From: Hyphomicrobiales bacterium
GTDB taxonomy: Bacteria > Pseudomonadota > Alphaproteobacteria > Rhizobiales > Xanthobacteraceae
Reading direction: 5' to 3'
Length of the DNA: 7,760 nucleotides
Assembly (NCBI GenBank): GCA_003133345.1
Contig: PKXB01000056.1
Span: forward strand, 7,754-15,513
A program made the position numbers and the translations under genes. The notes beneath the pieces are model-generated. The model was given only the letters and a program-made list of their open reading frames with translations. It searched no databases and was not told where the DNA came from. This document shows positions 1 to 5,860 of this stretch, one piece after another. The stretch's first letter is position 1. Each line of letters begins with the position of its first letter.

Positions 1-1269
1 GGCTCCGTCGTCAATGCGCACCGGATTGTCGCTGGCCAAGCCCATCACCAGCGCCGCCATGGCGATGCGGTGATCCATGTGGGTGGTGACGTCGCCGCCG
101 CCGGCGACGTTGGTCTTGCCCTGCACGATCAGATCGTCGCCTTCGATCTCGACGGTGACGCCGTTGGCGCGCAGCATGGCGGCGGTGGCGTCGAGCCGGT
201 CGGATTCCTTGACGCGCAATTCCTTTAATCCCCGCATGCGCGTGACGCCTTGCGCGAAGGACGCGGCCACCGCGAGGATCGGGTATTCGTCGATCATCGC
301 GGGCGCGCGCTCAGCCGGCACGTCGACGCCCTTGAGCGCCGAGCTCCGCACGCGCAGATCGGCGACCTCCTCGCCGCCGTCGTCGCGCGTCGCCACCGCC
401 TCGATAGTGGCGCCCATCTCGCGCAGCGTGGTCAGCAGCCCGGTGCGCAGCGGATTGGTCATCACCGCATCGAGAATGAGATCGGAGCCAGGCACGAGCA
501 AGGCGGCCACCATCGGAAATGCCGCCGACGAGGGATCGGCCGGCACCACCACATTGGCCGGCTCGAGTTCGGGCTGGCCTTGCAACGTAATGAGGCGGCC
601 ATGCTCGCCATGCGGCTTGCTGGTGAGCTTGGCGCCGAAATGTTTCAGCAGCCGTTCGGTATGGTCGCGGGTGGCTTCCGCCTCGATCACGGTGGTTTCG
701 CCCGGCGCGGCCAGGCCAGCAAACAATACCGCCGACTTGAGCTGCGCCGAGGGGACCGGCGGCTCGTAGACGATGGGGATCGGGTCGCTTGCGCCTTGCA
801 GCGTGAGCGGCAGCCGGCCGCCCTCGGCGGCCTCGATCACGCGCGCGCCCATCCGCTCCAGCGGATCGAGCACGCGCCGCATCGGCCGCTTGCTCAAGGA
901 GGCATCGCCGATGAAGGTCGCGGTTACCGCATTGCCGGCGACCGCGCCGATCGCAAGACGCACCCCAGTGCCGGAATTGCCGAAATCGAGCGGCCCGGCC
1001 GGCTGGGCGAAGCCCCCGACGCCGACGCCATGGATGCGCCACACGCCCTCGCCCGTGCGCTCCAGCCGGGCGCCGAGCGCGCGCATGGCCGCGGCGGTGT
1101 GCAGCACATCCTCGCCTTCCAAGAGGCCGGCAACCGTGCTTTCGCCGACCGTCAGCGCCCCGAGAATCAGGGCACGGTGCGAGATCGATTTGTCCCCCGG
1201 CACCCGGGTGCGGCCCTGCAAAGGGCCACCGCGGCGGGCGGTCAGCGGTGTCAAATTGGCAGGGTTCAC
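1..1269 (-). CDS. aroA: 3-phosphoshikimate 1-carboxyvinyltransferase (EPSP synthase), class II, 3' end cut by window
   Basis: AroA joins shikimate-3-phosphate and phosphoenolpyruvate to make EPSP, the sixth step of the cytoplasmic shikimate pathway. Translating the minus strand from GTG at 1269 gives 423 codons with no stop before the window edge. The family is about 445-455 residues, so roughly 25-30 C-terminal residues are missing. Visible motifs are PGDKSISHR (residues 24-32, PEP/shikimate-binding Lys27), LDFGNSGTG (94-102), SLSKRPM (124-130), the catalytic Asp327 in MIDEYP, and Glu355 in KESDR. The order and wording match the class II enzymes typified by Agrobacterium CP4. The residue matching CP4 Ala100 is Gly here, so glyphosate sensitivity would be the default guess (inference). 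The GTG start is chosen because AAGGA lies 9 bases upstream and the N-terminus has the usual length. The gene is divergent from the TIGR02300 gene, and in related genomes cmk and rpsA follow downstream, outside this window. Confidence 0.97.
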   Translation of the reverse strand, partial: MNPANLTPLTARRGGPLQGRTRVPGDKSISHRALILGALTVGESTVAGLLEGEDVLHTAAAMRALGARLERTGEGVWRIHGVGVGGFAQPAGPLDFGNSGTGVRLAIGAVAGNAVTATFIGDASLSKRPMRRVLDPLERMGARVIEAAEGGRLPLTLQGASDPIPIVYEPPVPSAQLKSAVLFAGLAAPGETTVIEAEATRDHTERLLKHFGAKLTSKPHGEHGRLITLQGQPELEPANVVVPADPSSAAFPMVAALLVPGSDLILDAVMTNPLRTGLLTTLREMGATIEAVATRDDGGEEVADLRVRSSALKGVDVPAERAPAMIDEYPILAVAASFAQGVTRMRGLKELRVKESDRLDATAAMLRANGVTVEIEGDDLIVQGKTNVAGGGDVTTHMDHRIAMAALVMGLASDNPVRIDDGA

Positions 1270-1303
1270 CGGCGCTATCCTTAACAAACTGCGCCGTCCT
1301 ACC

Positions 1304-1322
1304 ACGCGCCCGCGCGGCGCGT
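1304..1322. repeat. GC-rich 7-bp inverted repeat in the aroA/TIGR02300 intergenic region
   Basis: ACGCGCC and GGCGCGT are perfect complements around a 5-base loop. The repeat lies 34 bases upstream of the aroA GTG and about 105 bases upstream of the divergent gene. It could fold in an aroA leader RNA or be a protein site, but in such GC-rich DNA it may also be chance. No function is assigned. Confidence 0.3.
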
Positions 1323-1361
1323 CATCCCGCCGTTCCGGCCGATTCCGGGCCGCCTGCGCTA

Positions 1362-1367
1362 TTGACA
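1362..1367 (+). promoter_or_regulatory. possible -35 hexamer for the TIGR02300 gene
   Basis: TTGACA, an exact match to the sigma-70 -35 consensus, lies 60 bases upstream of the GTG start of the plus-strand gene. No good -10 stands 16-18 bases downstream (the sequence there reads around CCAAGTG). This is therefore only half a promoter by sequence, although relaxed -10 elements are common in this group. Confidence 0.35.
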
Positions 1368-1427
1368 GGTGCGCTGCAACTAGCCAAGTGAAACATCGAT
1401 TTACCGACCATTCCGAGGAACCTGACC

Positions 1428-1856
1428 GTGGCGAAAACTGAACTCGGCACCAAGCGCATCTGTCCGGAAACCGGCCGCAAGTTCTACGATCTCGGCAAGA
1501 CGCCGGTGATTTCTCCCTATACCGGCAAGGTCGTACCGATCGTCGTTCCAGCGCCATCGCGCTCGCGGCCCGAGCCGGCGGCGCCGGCGCCGGTCGCACG
1601 CCCCGCGCCCGTGCCGGAGCCCGAGGTGGTCGTGCCGGAGACCCCGGATGCCGAATTCGTCTCGCTCGAAGACGCCGAGGCCGAACAGCAGGGCAAGAAG
1701 CCGGCGGCAGAAGGCGCGGCAGCGGCTGCCGAAGGCGAAGAGGTCGAGATCGATGAGAGCCTCGACGATGCCGCCTTCATCGAGGAAGAGGAAGAAGGCG
1801 ATCCCGATGTGACCGACATCATCGGCGAGACCATCGAGAAGGAAGAGGAGACCTGA
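1428..1856 (+). CDS. TIGR02300 / FYDLN-acid family protein of unknown function
   Basis: This is a 142-residue protein in two parts. Residues 1-40 form the conserved head [20 protein letters not shown] followed by [14 protein letters not shown]. From about residue 75 on it is a low-complexity Ala/Glu/Asp-rich tail ending in clusters of Glu. This is the architecture of the alphaproteobacterial FYDLN-acid family (PF09538/TIGR02300). Two CxxC-like positions of a zinc ribbon appear as CPET and SPYT, so a four-cysteine metal site is not intact; only one Cys remains. The family signature FYDLN reads FYDLG here. The start is GTG at 1428, with GAGGAA 7 bases upstream. The middle (about residues 41-75) is Pro/Ala-rich and probably disordered. 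Divergent linkage to aroA and a tRNA downstream are usual for the family. No biochemical role is established, so none is given. Confidence 0.9.
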   Translation: MAKTELGTKRICPETGRKFYDLGKTPVISPYTGKVVPIVVPAPSRSRPEPAAPAPVARPAPVPEPEVVVPETPDAEFVSLEDAEAEQQGKKPAAEGAAAAAEGEEVEIDESLDDAAFIEEEEEGDPDVTDIIGETIEKEEET

Positions 1857-1868
1857 CGCCGCCGCGCG

Positions 1869-1894
1869 GCCGCACGCGTTTCCCAAAATGCGGC
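1869..1894 (+). other. weak hairpin between the TIGR02300 gene and tRNA-Ala
   Basis: GCCGCA (1869-1874) and TGCGGC (1889-1894) can pair across a 14-base loop, followed by an A-rich run rather than a T-tract. It may be an RNA-processing or weak termination signal between the upstream gene and the tRNA, or nothing. No clear tRNA promoter is seen in the 55-base gap, so read-through from the upstream gene is possible. Confidence 0.2.
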
Positions 1895-1911
1895 AAGAAA
1901 AATTGCGAATT

Positions 1912-1987
1912 GGGGCCATAGCTCAGATGGGAGAGCGCGTGAATGGCATTCACGAGGTCGGCGGTTCGATCCCGCCTGGCTCCACCA
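1912..1987 (+). tRNA. tRNA-Ala, anticodon GGC
   Basis: A complete cloverleaf can be folded by eye. It has a 7-bp acceptor stem GGGGCCA/TGGCTCC, D-stem GCTC/GAGC, anticodon stem CGTGA/TCACG around loop ATGGCAT (anticodon GGC), variable loop AGGTC, and T-stem GGCGG/CCGCC with loop TTCGATC. Discriminator A and an encoded CCA end it. The acceptor stem contains the G3:U70 wobble pair, the identity element recognised by alanyl-tRNA synthetase, which fits the anticodon. It reads GCC/GCU alanine codons, heavily used in this GC-rich genome. The length to CCA is 76 bases. A terminator follows at 2055-2077. Confidence 0.97.
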
Positions 1988-2054
1988 GCCTTCGATCGCG
2001 TCGCGAGCTACGGCTCGGCAAGCCGAAGAACGAGATTTAACGGCTAAAAAGATG

Positions 2055-2077
2055 CCGCCCGCCCGGGCGGTTTTTTT
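2055..2077 (+). terminator. rho-independent terminator after tRNA-Ala
   Basis: CCGCCC (2055-2060) pairs with GGGCGG (2065-2070) around a GCCC loop, followed directly by seven T residues (2071-2077). A run of five A residues just before the stem could pair with part of the T-tract. It is placed to end the tRNA-Ala transcript, and perhaps TIGR02300 read-through, before the decarboxylase gene. Confidence 0.9.
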
Positions 2078-2117
2078 ATGCGCGGCACAACGCGGCGCTG
2101 CTGACAGGTGCCGCTGC

Positions 2118-2133
2118 GGCATTGCATGATGCC
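2118..2133. promoter_or_regulatory. inverted repeat upstream of the decarboxylase gene, possible operator
   Basis: GGCAT (2118-2122) and ATGCC (2129-2133) are complementary arms around TGCATG, about 24 bases before the ATG of the decarboxylase. Its size and position fit a repressor or activator site for a catabolic gene. No regulator gene lies in the window and no family consensus is recognised. Confidence 0.3.
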
Positions 2134-2156
2134 GGAAAAGTCACGGGGAAAACGAA

Positions 2157-3137
2157 ATGCAGGGCAAGATCGCGCTCGAGGAACACGTCGCCATTGGACC
2201 CACGCTCGGCGACTCGCAGGTGTTCGGCGCGCATGTGTGGAACGATTTGGGTCCACGCCTGCTCGACGTTCAGGGCATCCGCTTGCGCGAGATGGACAAG
2301 CACGGCATCGAAATGATGATTTTGTCGCTGAACGCACCGGCGGTGCAGGCGATCCACGACGTCAAGACCGCGATCGCAGTGGCGCGCCAAGCCAACGATG
2401 CGTTGGCCTCCGAGGTGCGCAAGCGCCCCGATCGCTTCGCCGCCTTCGCCGCGCTGCCGATGCAGGATCCGGAAACCGCCGCCGCGGAGCTGACCCGCTG
2501 CATCAAGGAACTCGGCATGGTTGGCGCGTTGGTCAACGGCTTCTCGCAAATCGGATCACCGGACAACGTGACCTATTACGACCTCCCGCAATATCGTCCG
2601 TTCTGGCGCGTGGTCGAAGCGCTCGACGTGCCGTTCTATCTGCACCCGCGCAATCCGCTGCCGAGCTGGACCAAACAATACGACGGCCATTCCTGGCTGC
2701 TCGGGCCGAATTGGGCGTTCTCGGCGGAGACGGCGGTGCATGCGCTGCGCCTGATCGGCAGCGGATTATTCGACGAATGCCCGCGCCTGAAGATGGTGCT
2801 CGGCCATCTCGGCGAAGGCATCCCGGTGCAGCTCTGGCGCATCGACAACCGCAACGGCTGGATGAAGGCGCCACACAAATACGCCGCGAAAAAAGGCGTC
2901 GCGGATTATTTCCACAAGCACTTCCATCTCACCACGTCGGGCAACTTCCACACCCCCTCGCTGGTCAATGCCATGACCGAGATGGGCGCCGAGCGCGTGA
3001 TGTTCTCGGTCGACTGGCCGTTCGAGGACGTGGGCGAAGGCGCGCAGTGGTTCGACACAGCCGCGATCAGCGAGGCCGATCGGGTGAAGGTCGGCCGCGC
3101 CAATGCGATCAAGCTGTTCAGGCTGAAGCTGAGCTAG
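2157..3137 (+). CDS. amidohydrolase-family (PF04909) aromatic decarboxylase, gamma-resorcylate decarboxylase-like
   Basis: A 326-residue cytoplasmic TIM-barrel protein of the ACMSD/amidohydrolase-2 decarboxylases, which remove CO2 from hydroxybenzoates using a divalent metal (Mn in the characterised enzymes). It resembles gamma-resorcylate (2,6-dihydroxybenzoate) decarboxylase over its whole length, about 327 residues in known enzymes. Shared landmarks are ALEEH at the N-terminus (Glu8, His10), MILSLNAPAVQAI (54-66), LVNGFSQ (125-131), FYLHPRNPLP (160-169), WLLGP (180-184), LGHLGEG (215-221), LTTSGNF (258-264) and DWPFE (286-290). The expected metal and catalytic residues Glu8, His163, His217 and Asp286 are all present. 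The start ATG has GGGGAA six bases before it. Its 3' end overlaps the convergent enolase-superfamily gene by four bases. Related alternatives are 2,3-dihydroxybenzoate, salicylate or 5-carboxyvanillate decarboxylase. The superfamily is sure; the exact substrate is inferred from remembered similarity. Confidence 0.85.
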   Translation: MQGKIALEEHVAIGPTLGDSQVFGAHVWNDLGPRLLDVQGIRLREMDKHGIEMMILSLNAPAVQAIHDVKTAIAVARQANDALASEVRKRPDRFAAFAALPMQDPETAAAELTRCIKELGMVGALVNGFSQIGSPDNVTYYDLPQYRPFWRVVEALDVPFYLHPRNPLPSWTKQYDGHSWLLGPNWAFSAETAVHALRLIGSGLFDECPRLKMVLGHLGEGIPVQLWRIDNRNGWMKAPHKYAAKKGVADYFHKHFHLTTSGNFHTPSLVNAMTEMGAERVMFSVDWPFEDVGEGAQWFDTAAISEADRVKVGRANAIKLFRLKLS

Positions 3138-4246
3138 TTTATGCGGTAGCGATCGATCGCCGCTTCGTTCCACACCATGCCGTTGCCGGGACGGTCCGGG
3201 ATCATCGCACAGCCGTTCGCGATGACGAGCGGCTCCTGTACCAGCACATTCGCCCAGTCGACATATTCCAAGAAGTGACCGGTCGGCGTAGCGGCGAGCA
3301 GATGCGCGCTCGCTTCCGGAAACAGGTGCGACGACATCTTGATACGATGAGCGGCGGCCAACTCCGCCGCCTGCCGCCAGCCGGTGACGCCGCCGATGCG
3401 CTCGAGATCGGGCATTACGTAGTCGGTGGCCTTCTGCTCGATCGCGGTCGCCATCGCGGCCGGCAGCGAGAAATTCTCACCGATCTGAATCGGGACTTTA
3501 AGCTCGCGCGCAAGCCGGGCGGCGCCGGCATAGTCGTCGTGGCGGATCGGCTCCTCCAGCCAATAAATGTTTTCCGCATCGAGCGCGCGGCCGCGCGCCA
3601 GTGCGTCATCCACGCTGAGCACCTGATTGTAGTCGATCATCAGATGCACATCGTCGCCGATACGCTTGCGCACCGCGTGCACGGCGGCGATATCGCGTTC
3701 GAGCGTGGGATAACCGAGGCGCAGCTTGACGGCGCGGAAGTTGCCGACGGCCAGCAGCTGCTCGGCCTCGGCGGCGAGCGCGCCGAGATCGTCCATCAGG
3801 CCGAGGCCGCAACTGTTGTAAGCCGGGATCGGCTTTGGCTCGGCGCCGAGCATGCGGACGAGCGGCTGCCCGGCGGCAACGGCCACCGCATCCCAGCAGG
3901 CGACATCGAAACCGGCCAGCGCCATGCGCACGATGCCCTGCACACCGATCAAAGCGAAACGGCCGGCCAGCTTGGCCCAAAGTGCGGCCGGATCGACCTT
4001 GTCGCCCTTGGTCACAGTCTCGACTTCGCCGAGCAGGCTCATGATCGCCGGCGCCGCCGCACGCAGATAGCAGAACAGGTAGGCGCGGCCGGTAACCCCT
4101 TGCTCGGTCTCCAAGTCGATCAGCAGCAGCGGCGCCTGGCGGAAGGCGCCACGGCTGGTACCGAGCACGAAGTTGAGCGGAACCTCGACCGGCGTGGCGC
4201 GGATCGCCCGCACTGTGAGGATCGGCATTGACGGCTGAGCTGGCAT
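3134..4246 (-). CDS. mandelate racemase/muconate lactonizing enzyme family protein (enolase superfamily), substrate unknown
   Basis: A 370-residue enzyme with the N-terminal capping domain (about 1-135) and a Mg-dependent barrel. Members abstract a proton alpha to a carboxylate and then racemise, cycloisomerise or dehydrate the substrate. The barrel follows mandelate racemase closely: AVKLRLGYP (172-180), metal ligands Asp205 (DYNQ), Glu231 (WLEEP) and Glu257 (GEN), the Asp280/His307 dyad (MPD and SSHLF), and Glu327 (HFLEYVD). The second residue of the usual KxK motif is Arg (Lys174-Leu-Arg176), where mandelate racemase has Lys166. His307 should still act as base, so the reaction may be one-base (dehydration or epimerisation) or slow racemisation; this is inference. 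The start ATG at 4246 has GGGAG 8 bases upstream. A TATAAT at 4272-4277 gives a short leader. It is convergent with the decarboxylase and divergent from hsp20, and may share a catabolic pathway with the former. Confidence 0.88.
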   Translation of the reverse strand: MPAQPSMPILTVRAIRATPVEVPLNFVLGTSRGAFRQAPLLLIDLETEQGVTGRAYLFCYLRAAAPAIMSLLGEVETVTKGDKVDPAALWAKLAGRFALIGVQGIVRMALAGFDVACWDAVAVAAGQPLVRMLGAEPKPIPAYNSCGLGLMDDLGALAAEAEQLLAVGNFRAVKLRLGYPTLERDIAAVHAVRKRIGDDVHLMIDYNQVLSVDDALARGRALDAENIYWLEEPIRHDDYAGAARLARELKVPIQIGENFSLPAAMATAIEQKATDYVMPDLERIGGVTGWRQAAELAAAHRIKMSSHLFPEASAHLLAATPTGHFLEYVDWANVLVQEPLVIANGCAMIPDRPGNGMVWNEAAIDRYRIN

Positions 4247-4271
4247 GGTGGGAACTCCCGGTCGATGGCCA

Positions 4272-4277
4272 ATTATA
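4272..4277 (-). promoter_or_regulatory. -10 element TATAAT for the mandelate racemase-like gene
   Basis: A perfect TATAAT on the minus strand lies 25 bases upstream of the ATG, predicting a leader of about 20 bases that contains the GGGAG ribosome site (4255-4259). No TTGACA-like -35 sits 16-18 bases upstream, as that stretch is GGGGAA-like, so the promoter may need an activator. Confidence 0.5.
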
Positions 4278-4305
4278 GGGCCCTCCAGGCCGAATTCCCC
4301 TTGTT

Positions 4306-4336
4306 CTTGAACCTTTAACCCGGCCTGCCCATATTA
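4306..4336 (+). promoter_or_regulatory. RpoH (sigma-32) heat-shock promoter of hsp20
   Basis: CTTGAA (4306-4311), a 16-base spacer and CCCATATTA (4328-4336) match the heat-shock sigma consensus (CTTGAA, then CCCATnT). Transcription would begin near 4342. That gives an 80-base leader made almost entirely of three hairpins, ahead of the Hsp20 start codon. Confidence 0.7.
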
Positions 4337-4347
4337 GGCGCGACCGG

Positions 4348-4421
4348 GCAGCGGTTGCTGCGCGGTTGGGGTGCCCGCAAGGGGCCCCGTCAAAGTCGCT
4401 TCATGCGAGGGCTTTGAGACC
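4348..4421 (+). promoter_or_regulatory. ROSE-like RNA thermometer in the hsp20 leader
   Basis: Three hairpins in tandem precede the ATG. The first is GCAGC/GCTGC (4348-4361). The second is GGGG...CCCC with a GCAA tetraloop (4368-4388). The third pairs CAAAG (4391-4395) with CTTTG (4412-4416). Inside the third, the TCGCT at 4396-4400 fits the ROSE motif UYGCU and faces AGGG (4408-4411). That allows U-G, C-G, a G-G pair and U-A, the non-canonical set described for ROSE elements. AGGG is also the ribosome-binding site, 10 bases before ATG. At low temperature it would be masked; heat would melt it. The fold was made by eye; the family is known from rhizobial small heat-shock genes. Confidence 0.72.
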
Positions 4422-4847
4422 ATGTCACGAGTTCCGTCACTATCCAGCCCGTTTTTGTTGGGCTTCGACGAGATCGAGCGCGTGCTCGACCGCGTCGCCA
4501 AGGGCTCCGACGGCTACCCGCCCTACAACATCGAACGGCTGGCGCGCGATGGACAAAACCCGGAGCGGCTGCGCATCACGCTTGCCGTCGCCGGCTTCAC
4601 CCGCGATCAGCTCGACGTCTGCATCGAGGAAAGTCAGCTGCTGATCCGCGGACGGCAACAGGACGACAAGAGCCGCCAATATCTCCACCGCGGCATCGCC
4701 GCGCGCCAATTCCAGCGCACCTTCGTGCTGGCGGACGGCATGGAGGTGCTGGGCGCCGATCTGAAAAACGGGCTGTTGTCGATCGATCTGGTGCGGCCGC
4801 AAGCCGAGCGGATCGTGAAGACGATCTCGATCAATGAGCAGGAATGA
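4422..4847 (+). CDS. small heat-shock protein, Hsp20/alpha-crystallin family (IbpA-like, rhizobial type)
   Basis: A 141-residue ATP-independent chaperone that binds unfolding proteins and holds them for refolding by DnaK/ClpB; it acts in the cytoplasm as large oligomers. The N-terminal arm MSRVPSLSSPFLLGFDEIER is typical of rhizobial class A Hsp20. The alpha-crystallin domain spans about residues 34-126 with LRITLAVAGF (50-59), QLLIRGR (72-78) and the conserved NGLLSIDL (116-123). The C-terminal anchoring motif I-x-I is ISI (135-137). I chose the ATG at 4422: the frame stays open upstream to a GTG at 4371, but that start would lie inside the leader hairpins and add residues not seen in relatives. 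Regulation is doubly thermal: an RpoH promoter (4306-4336) and a ROSE-like leader. The DUF1150 gene follows after 59 bases, apparently in the same operon. Confidence 0.93.
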   Translation: MSRVPSLSSPFLLGFDEIERVLDRVAKGSDGYPPYNIERLARDGQNPERLRITLAVAGFTRDQLDVCIEESQLLIRGRQQDDKSRQYLHRGIAARQFQRTFVLADGMEVLGADLKNGLLSIDLVRPQAERIVKTISINEQE

Positions 4848-4866
4848 CGCATTCGTGAAAACAGGA

Positions 4867-4881
4867 CTCGACCGCGTCGAG
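4867..4881 (+). repeat. small hairpin between hsp20 and the DUF1150 gene
   Basis: CTCGAC and GTCGAG pair perfectly over six bases with a three-base loop, 10 bases before the AAAGGAG ribosome site of the next gene. It has no T-tract and so is not a terminator. It may protect the hsp20 3' end or tune the ratio of the two products. Confidence 0.35.
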
Positions 4882-4906
4882 CGTTCAATGAAAGGAGTCG
4901 AGGGCC

Positions 4907-5182
4907 ATGACTAACGGTAAGATGACTGAAATGAATACCATCAACCCGGCGATCACACAGGAAGCGCTGGCACATCTCGGCGACGGCCGTCTGGCTTACG
5001 TCAAGGCGATCCGTTCCGAGGACGTCGCGCACCTGTTCCCGCAGGCGCCGAAGATCGCACCCGGCATCAAGCTGTTCGCCCTGCATAGCGCGGACGGCAC
5101 GCCGATCATGCTGACCGACACGCGCGAAGCCGCGCTCGCCAATGCCTGGAGCCAGGAGCTCGAGGCCGTGAGCGTGCACTAA
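4907..5182 (+). CDS. DUF1150 family protein, unknown function
   Basis: A 91-residue protein matching the alphaproteobacterial DUF1150 family (PF06620). It starts with a short variable arm, then ALAHLGDGRLAYVKAI (about 20-35), a central PQAPKIAPGIKLFALHSADG (45-64), and ends with TDTREAALANAWSQELE. No signal peptide, membrane segment or metal motif is visible. The start at 4907 is supported by AAAGGAG nine bases upstream; in-frame ATGs at 4922 and 4931 are alternatives. In many Hyphomicrobiales this gene directly follows an hsp20 gene, as here (59-base gap). Heat-induced co-expression and a link to protein quality control are therefore reasonable inferences, but no molecular function is established. 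Confidence 0.88.
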   Translation: MTNGKMTEMNTINPAITQEALAHLGDGRLAYVKAIRSEDVAHLFPQAPKIAPGIKLFALHSADGTPIMLTDTREAALANAWSQELEAVSVH

Positions 5183-5200
5183 CGCTTTCCCACTCCATTG

Positions 5201-5245
5201 CTGTCATTCCGGGTCCGGCGCCATTGCGCCGTCCCGGAATGACGG
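5201..5245. repeat. large intergenic palindrome (REP-like), possible bidirectional terminator
   Basis: GTCATTCCGGG (5203-5213) is perfectly complementary to CCCGGAATGAC (5233-5243); an outer C-G and T-G extend the stem to 13 pairs. Inside, GGCGC (5217-5221) and GCGCC (5226-5230) form a second stem with a CATT loop. It fills the space between the converging DUF1150 and ptsN genes. Similar TCATTCCGGG palindromes are dispersed in Bradyrhizobium-type genomes. There is no T-tract, so termination would rest on the strong stem. Confidence 0.75.
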
Positions 5246-5255
5246 AAGGGAAAAC

Positions 5256-5720
5256 TTACGCCGCGCTGCTCGCCGCCGGCATCGCCAGCACGGCATAGAG
5301 CGCGTCGGCGTCGCGCGAGTCGCGCAGCTTGCGCGCGATCTCGGGGTCGCGCAGCAGACGCGCCACGCGGGCGAGCGCCTTGAGGTGATCGGCGCCGGCG
5401 GCTTCCGGCGCTAGCAATAGAAAAATGAGATCGACCGGCTGGCCGTCGAGCGCCTCGAAATCGATGCCGCGCTCCAGCCGCGCGAACAATCCGAACAGGC
5501 GGCCGAGCTTGGGCAACTTGCCGTGCGGAATGGCAATGCCGTTGCCGACCGCGGTAGAACCGAGCTTCTCGCGCTGCAGCAAGATTTCCAGAATCGCGCG
5601 CTCATTCTGACCCGTGAGCTCGGCCGCGCGGGCGGCGAGTTCCTGGATCGCTTGCTTCTTGTTGTTGACCTTGAGCGCCGGAACAATCGCATTGGGCGCG
5701 ACGAGATCGGTGAGCGTCAT
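5256..5720 (-). CDS. ptsN: PTS IIA-like nitrogen-regulatory protein PtsN (EIIA-Ntr)
   Basis: A 154-residue cytoplasmic EIIA domain (PTS_EIIA_2), the last phosphate acceptor of the PtsP-NPr-PtsN chain. It couples nitrogen and carbon status to potassium transport, regulators and the stringent response rather than moving sugar. The phospho-acceptor His66 lies in GNGIAIPHGKLPKL. DGQPVDLIFLLLAPEAAGAD (about 93-112) and HLKALARVARLLRD (113-126) are family-typical. The start is uncertain: ATG at 5720 gives the usual MTLTDLVAP N-terminus, but ATG 5726 and TTG 5732 are in frame and none has a clear ribosome site. It lies downstream of rpoN and hpf on the same strand, the classic order. It also has its own near-consensus promoter at 5781-5809. 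Confidence 0.93.
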   Translation of the reverse strand: MTLTDLVAPNAIVPALKVNNKKQAIQELAARAAELTGQNERAILEILLQREKLGSTAVGNGIAIPHGKLPKLGRLFGLFARLERGIDFEALDGQPVDLIFLLLAPEAAGADHLKALARVARLLRDPEIARKLRDSRDADALYAVLAMPAASSAA

Positions 5721-5780
5721 GGACATGGCCAATGATCGGAAAAGGCAGCGCTGATTTGCAAGGGATGTTGAAGGCGGCGG

Positions 5781-5809
5781 GTTATAGGAGCGGTCCGCTG
5801 CGGCGTCAA
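5781..5809 (-). promoter_or_regulatory. sigma-70 promoter of ptsN
   Basis: On the minus strand TTGACG (5809-5804) and TATAAC (5786-5781) are separated by exactly 17 bases. Each hexamer matches the consensus at five of six positions. It lies in the hpf-ptsN gap and predicts a start near 5774 with a leader of about 50 bases, so ptsN can be made independently of rpoN and hpf. Confidence 0.7.
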
Positions 5810-5860
5810 TGGTTGGGGCCGGGCACCGGCTGCCGCTTTTTCTCGCATTTTTGGATGTCT

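Noticed and set aside
250..1284. Long plus-strand frames (77-769, 250-1284, 773-1441) and a minus frame (311-1042) across aroA
   Set aside because: They are out-of-frame readings of aroA in GC-rich DNA. The true aroA frame is open to the window edge and carries all catalytic motifs.
1517..2122. Minus-strand frame over tRNA-Ala with the peptide SQAGSNRRPRECHSRALPSE
   Set aside because: This peptide is the well-known artefact of translating a tRNA-Ala gene on its antisense strand, often mis-annotated as a protein. The rest is antisense to the TIGR02300 gene.
2108..4231. Open plus-strand frame of 707 codons crossing both catabolic genes
   Set aside because: It overlaps the decarboxylase in another frame and runs antisense through the racemase-like gene. 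Its protein is Arg/His/Gln-rich without motifs, while both real genes show complete family signatures.
1912..4330. tRNA-linked genomic island with tRNA-Ala as attachment site
   Set aside because: No integrase is present, no copy of the tRNA 3' end was found by eye near the far side of the catabolic pair, and base composition looks like that of the neighbours.
4371..4421. Upstream GTG start for hsp20 at 4371
   Set aside because: It would add 17 residues unlike any Hsp20, lies inside the hairpin leader and has no ribosome site. The ATG at 4422 gives the standard N-terminus.
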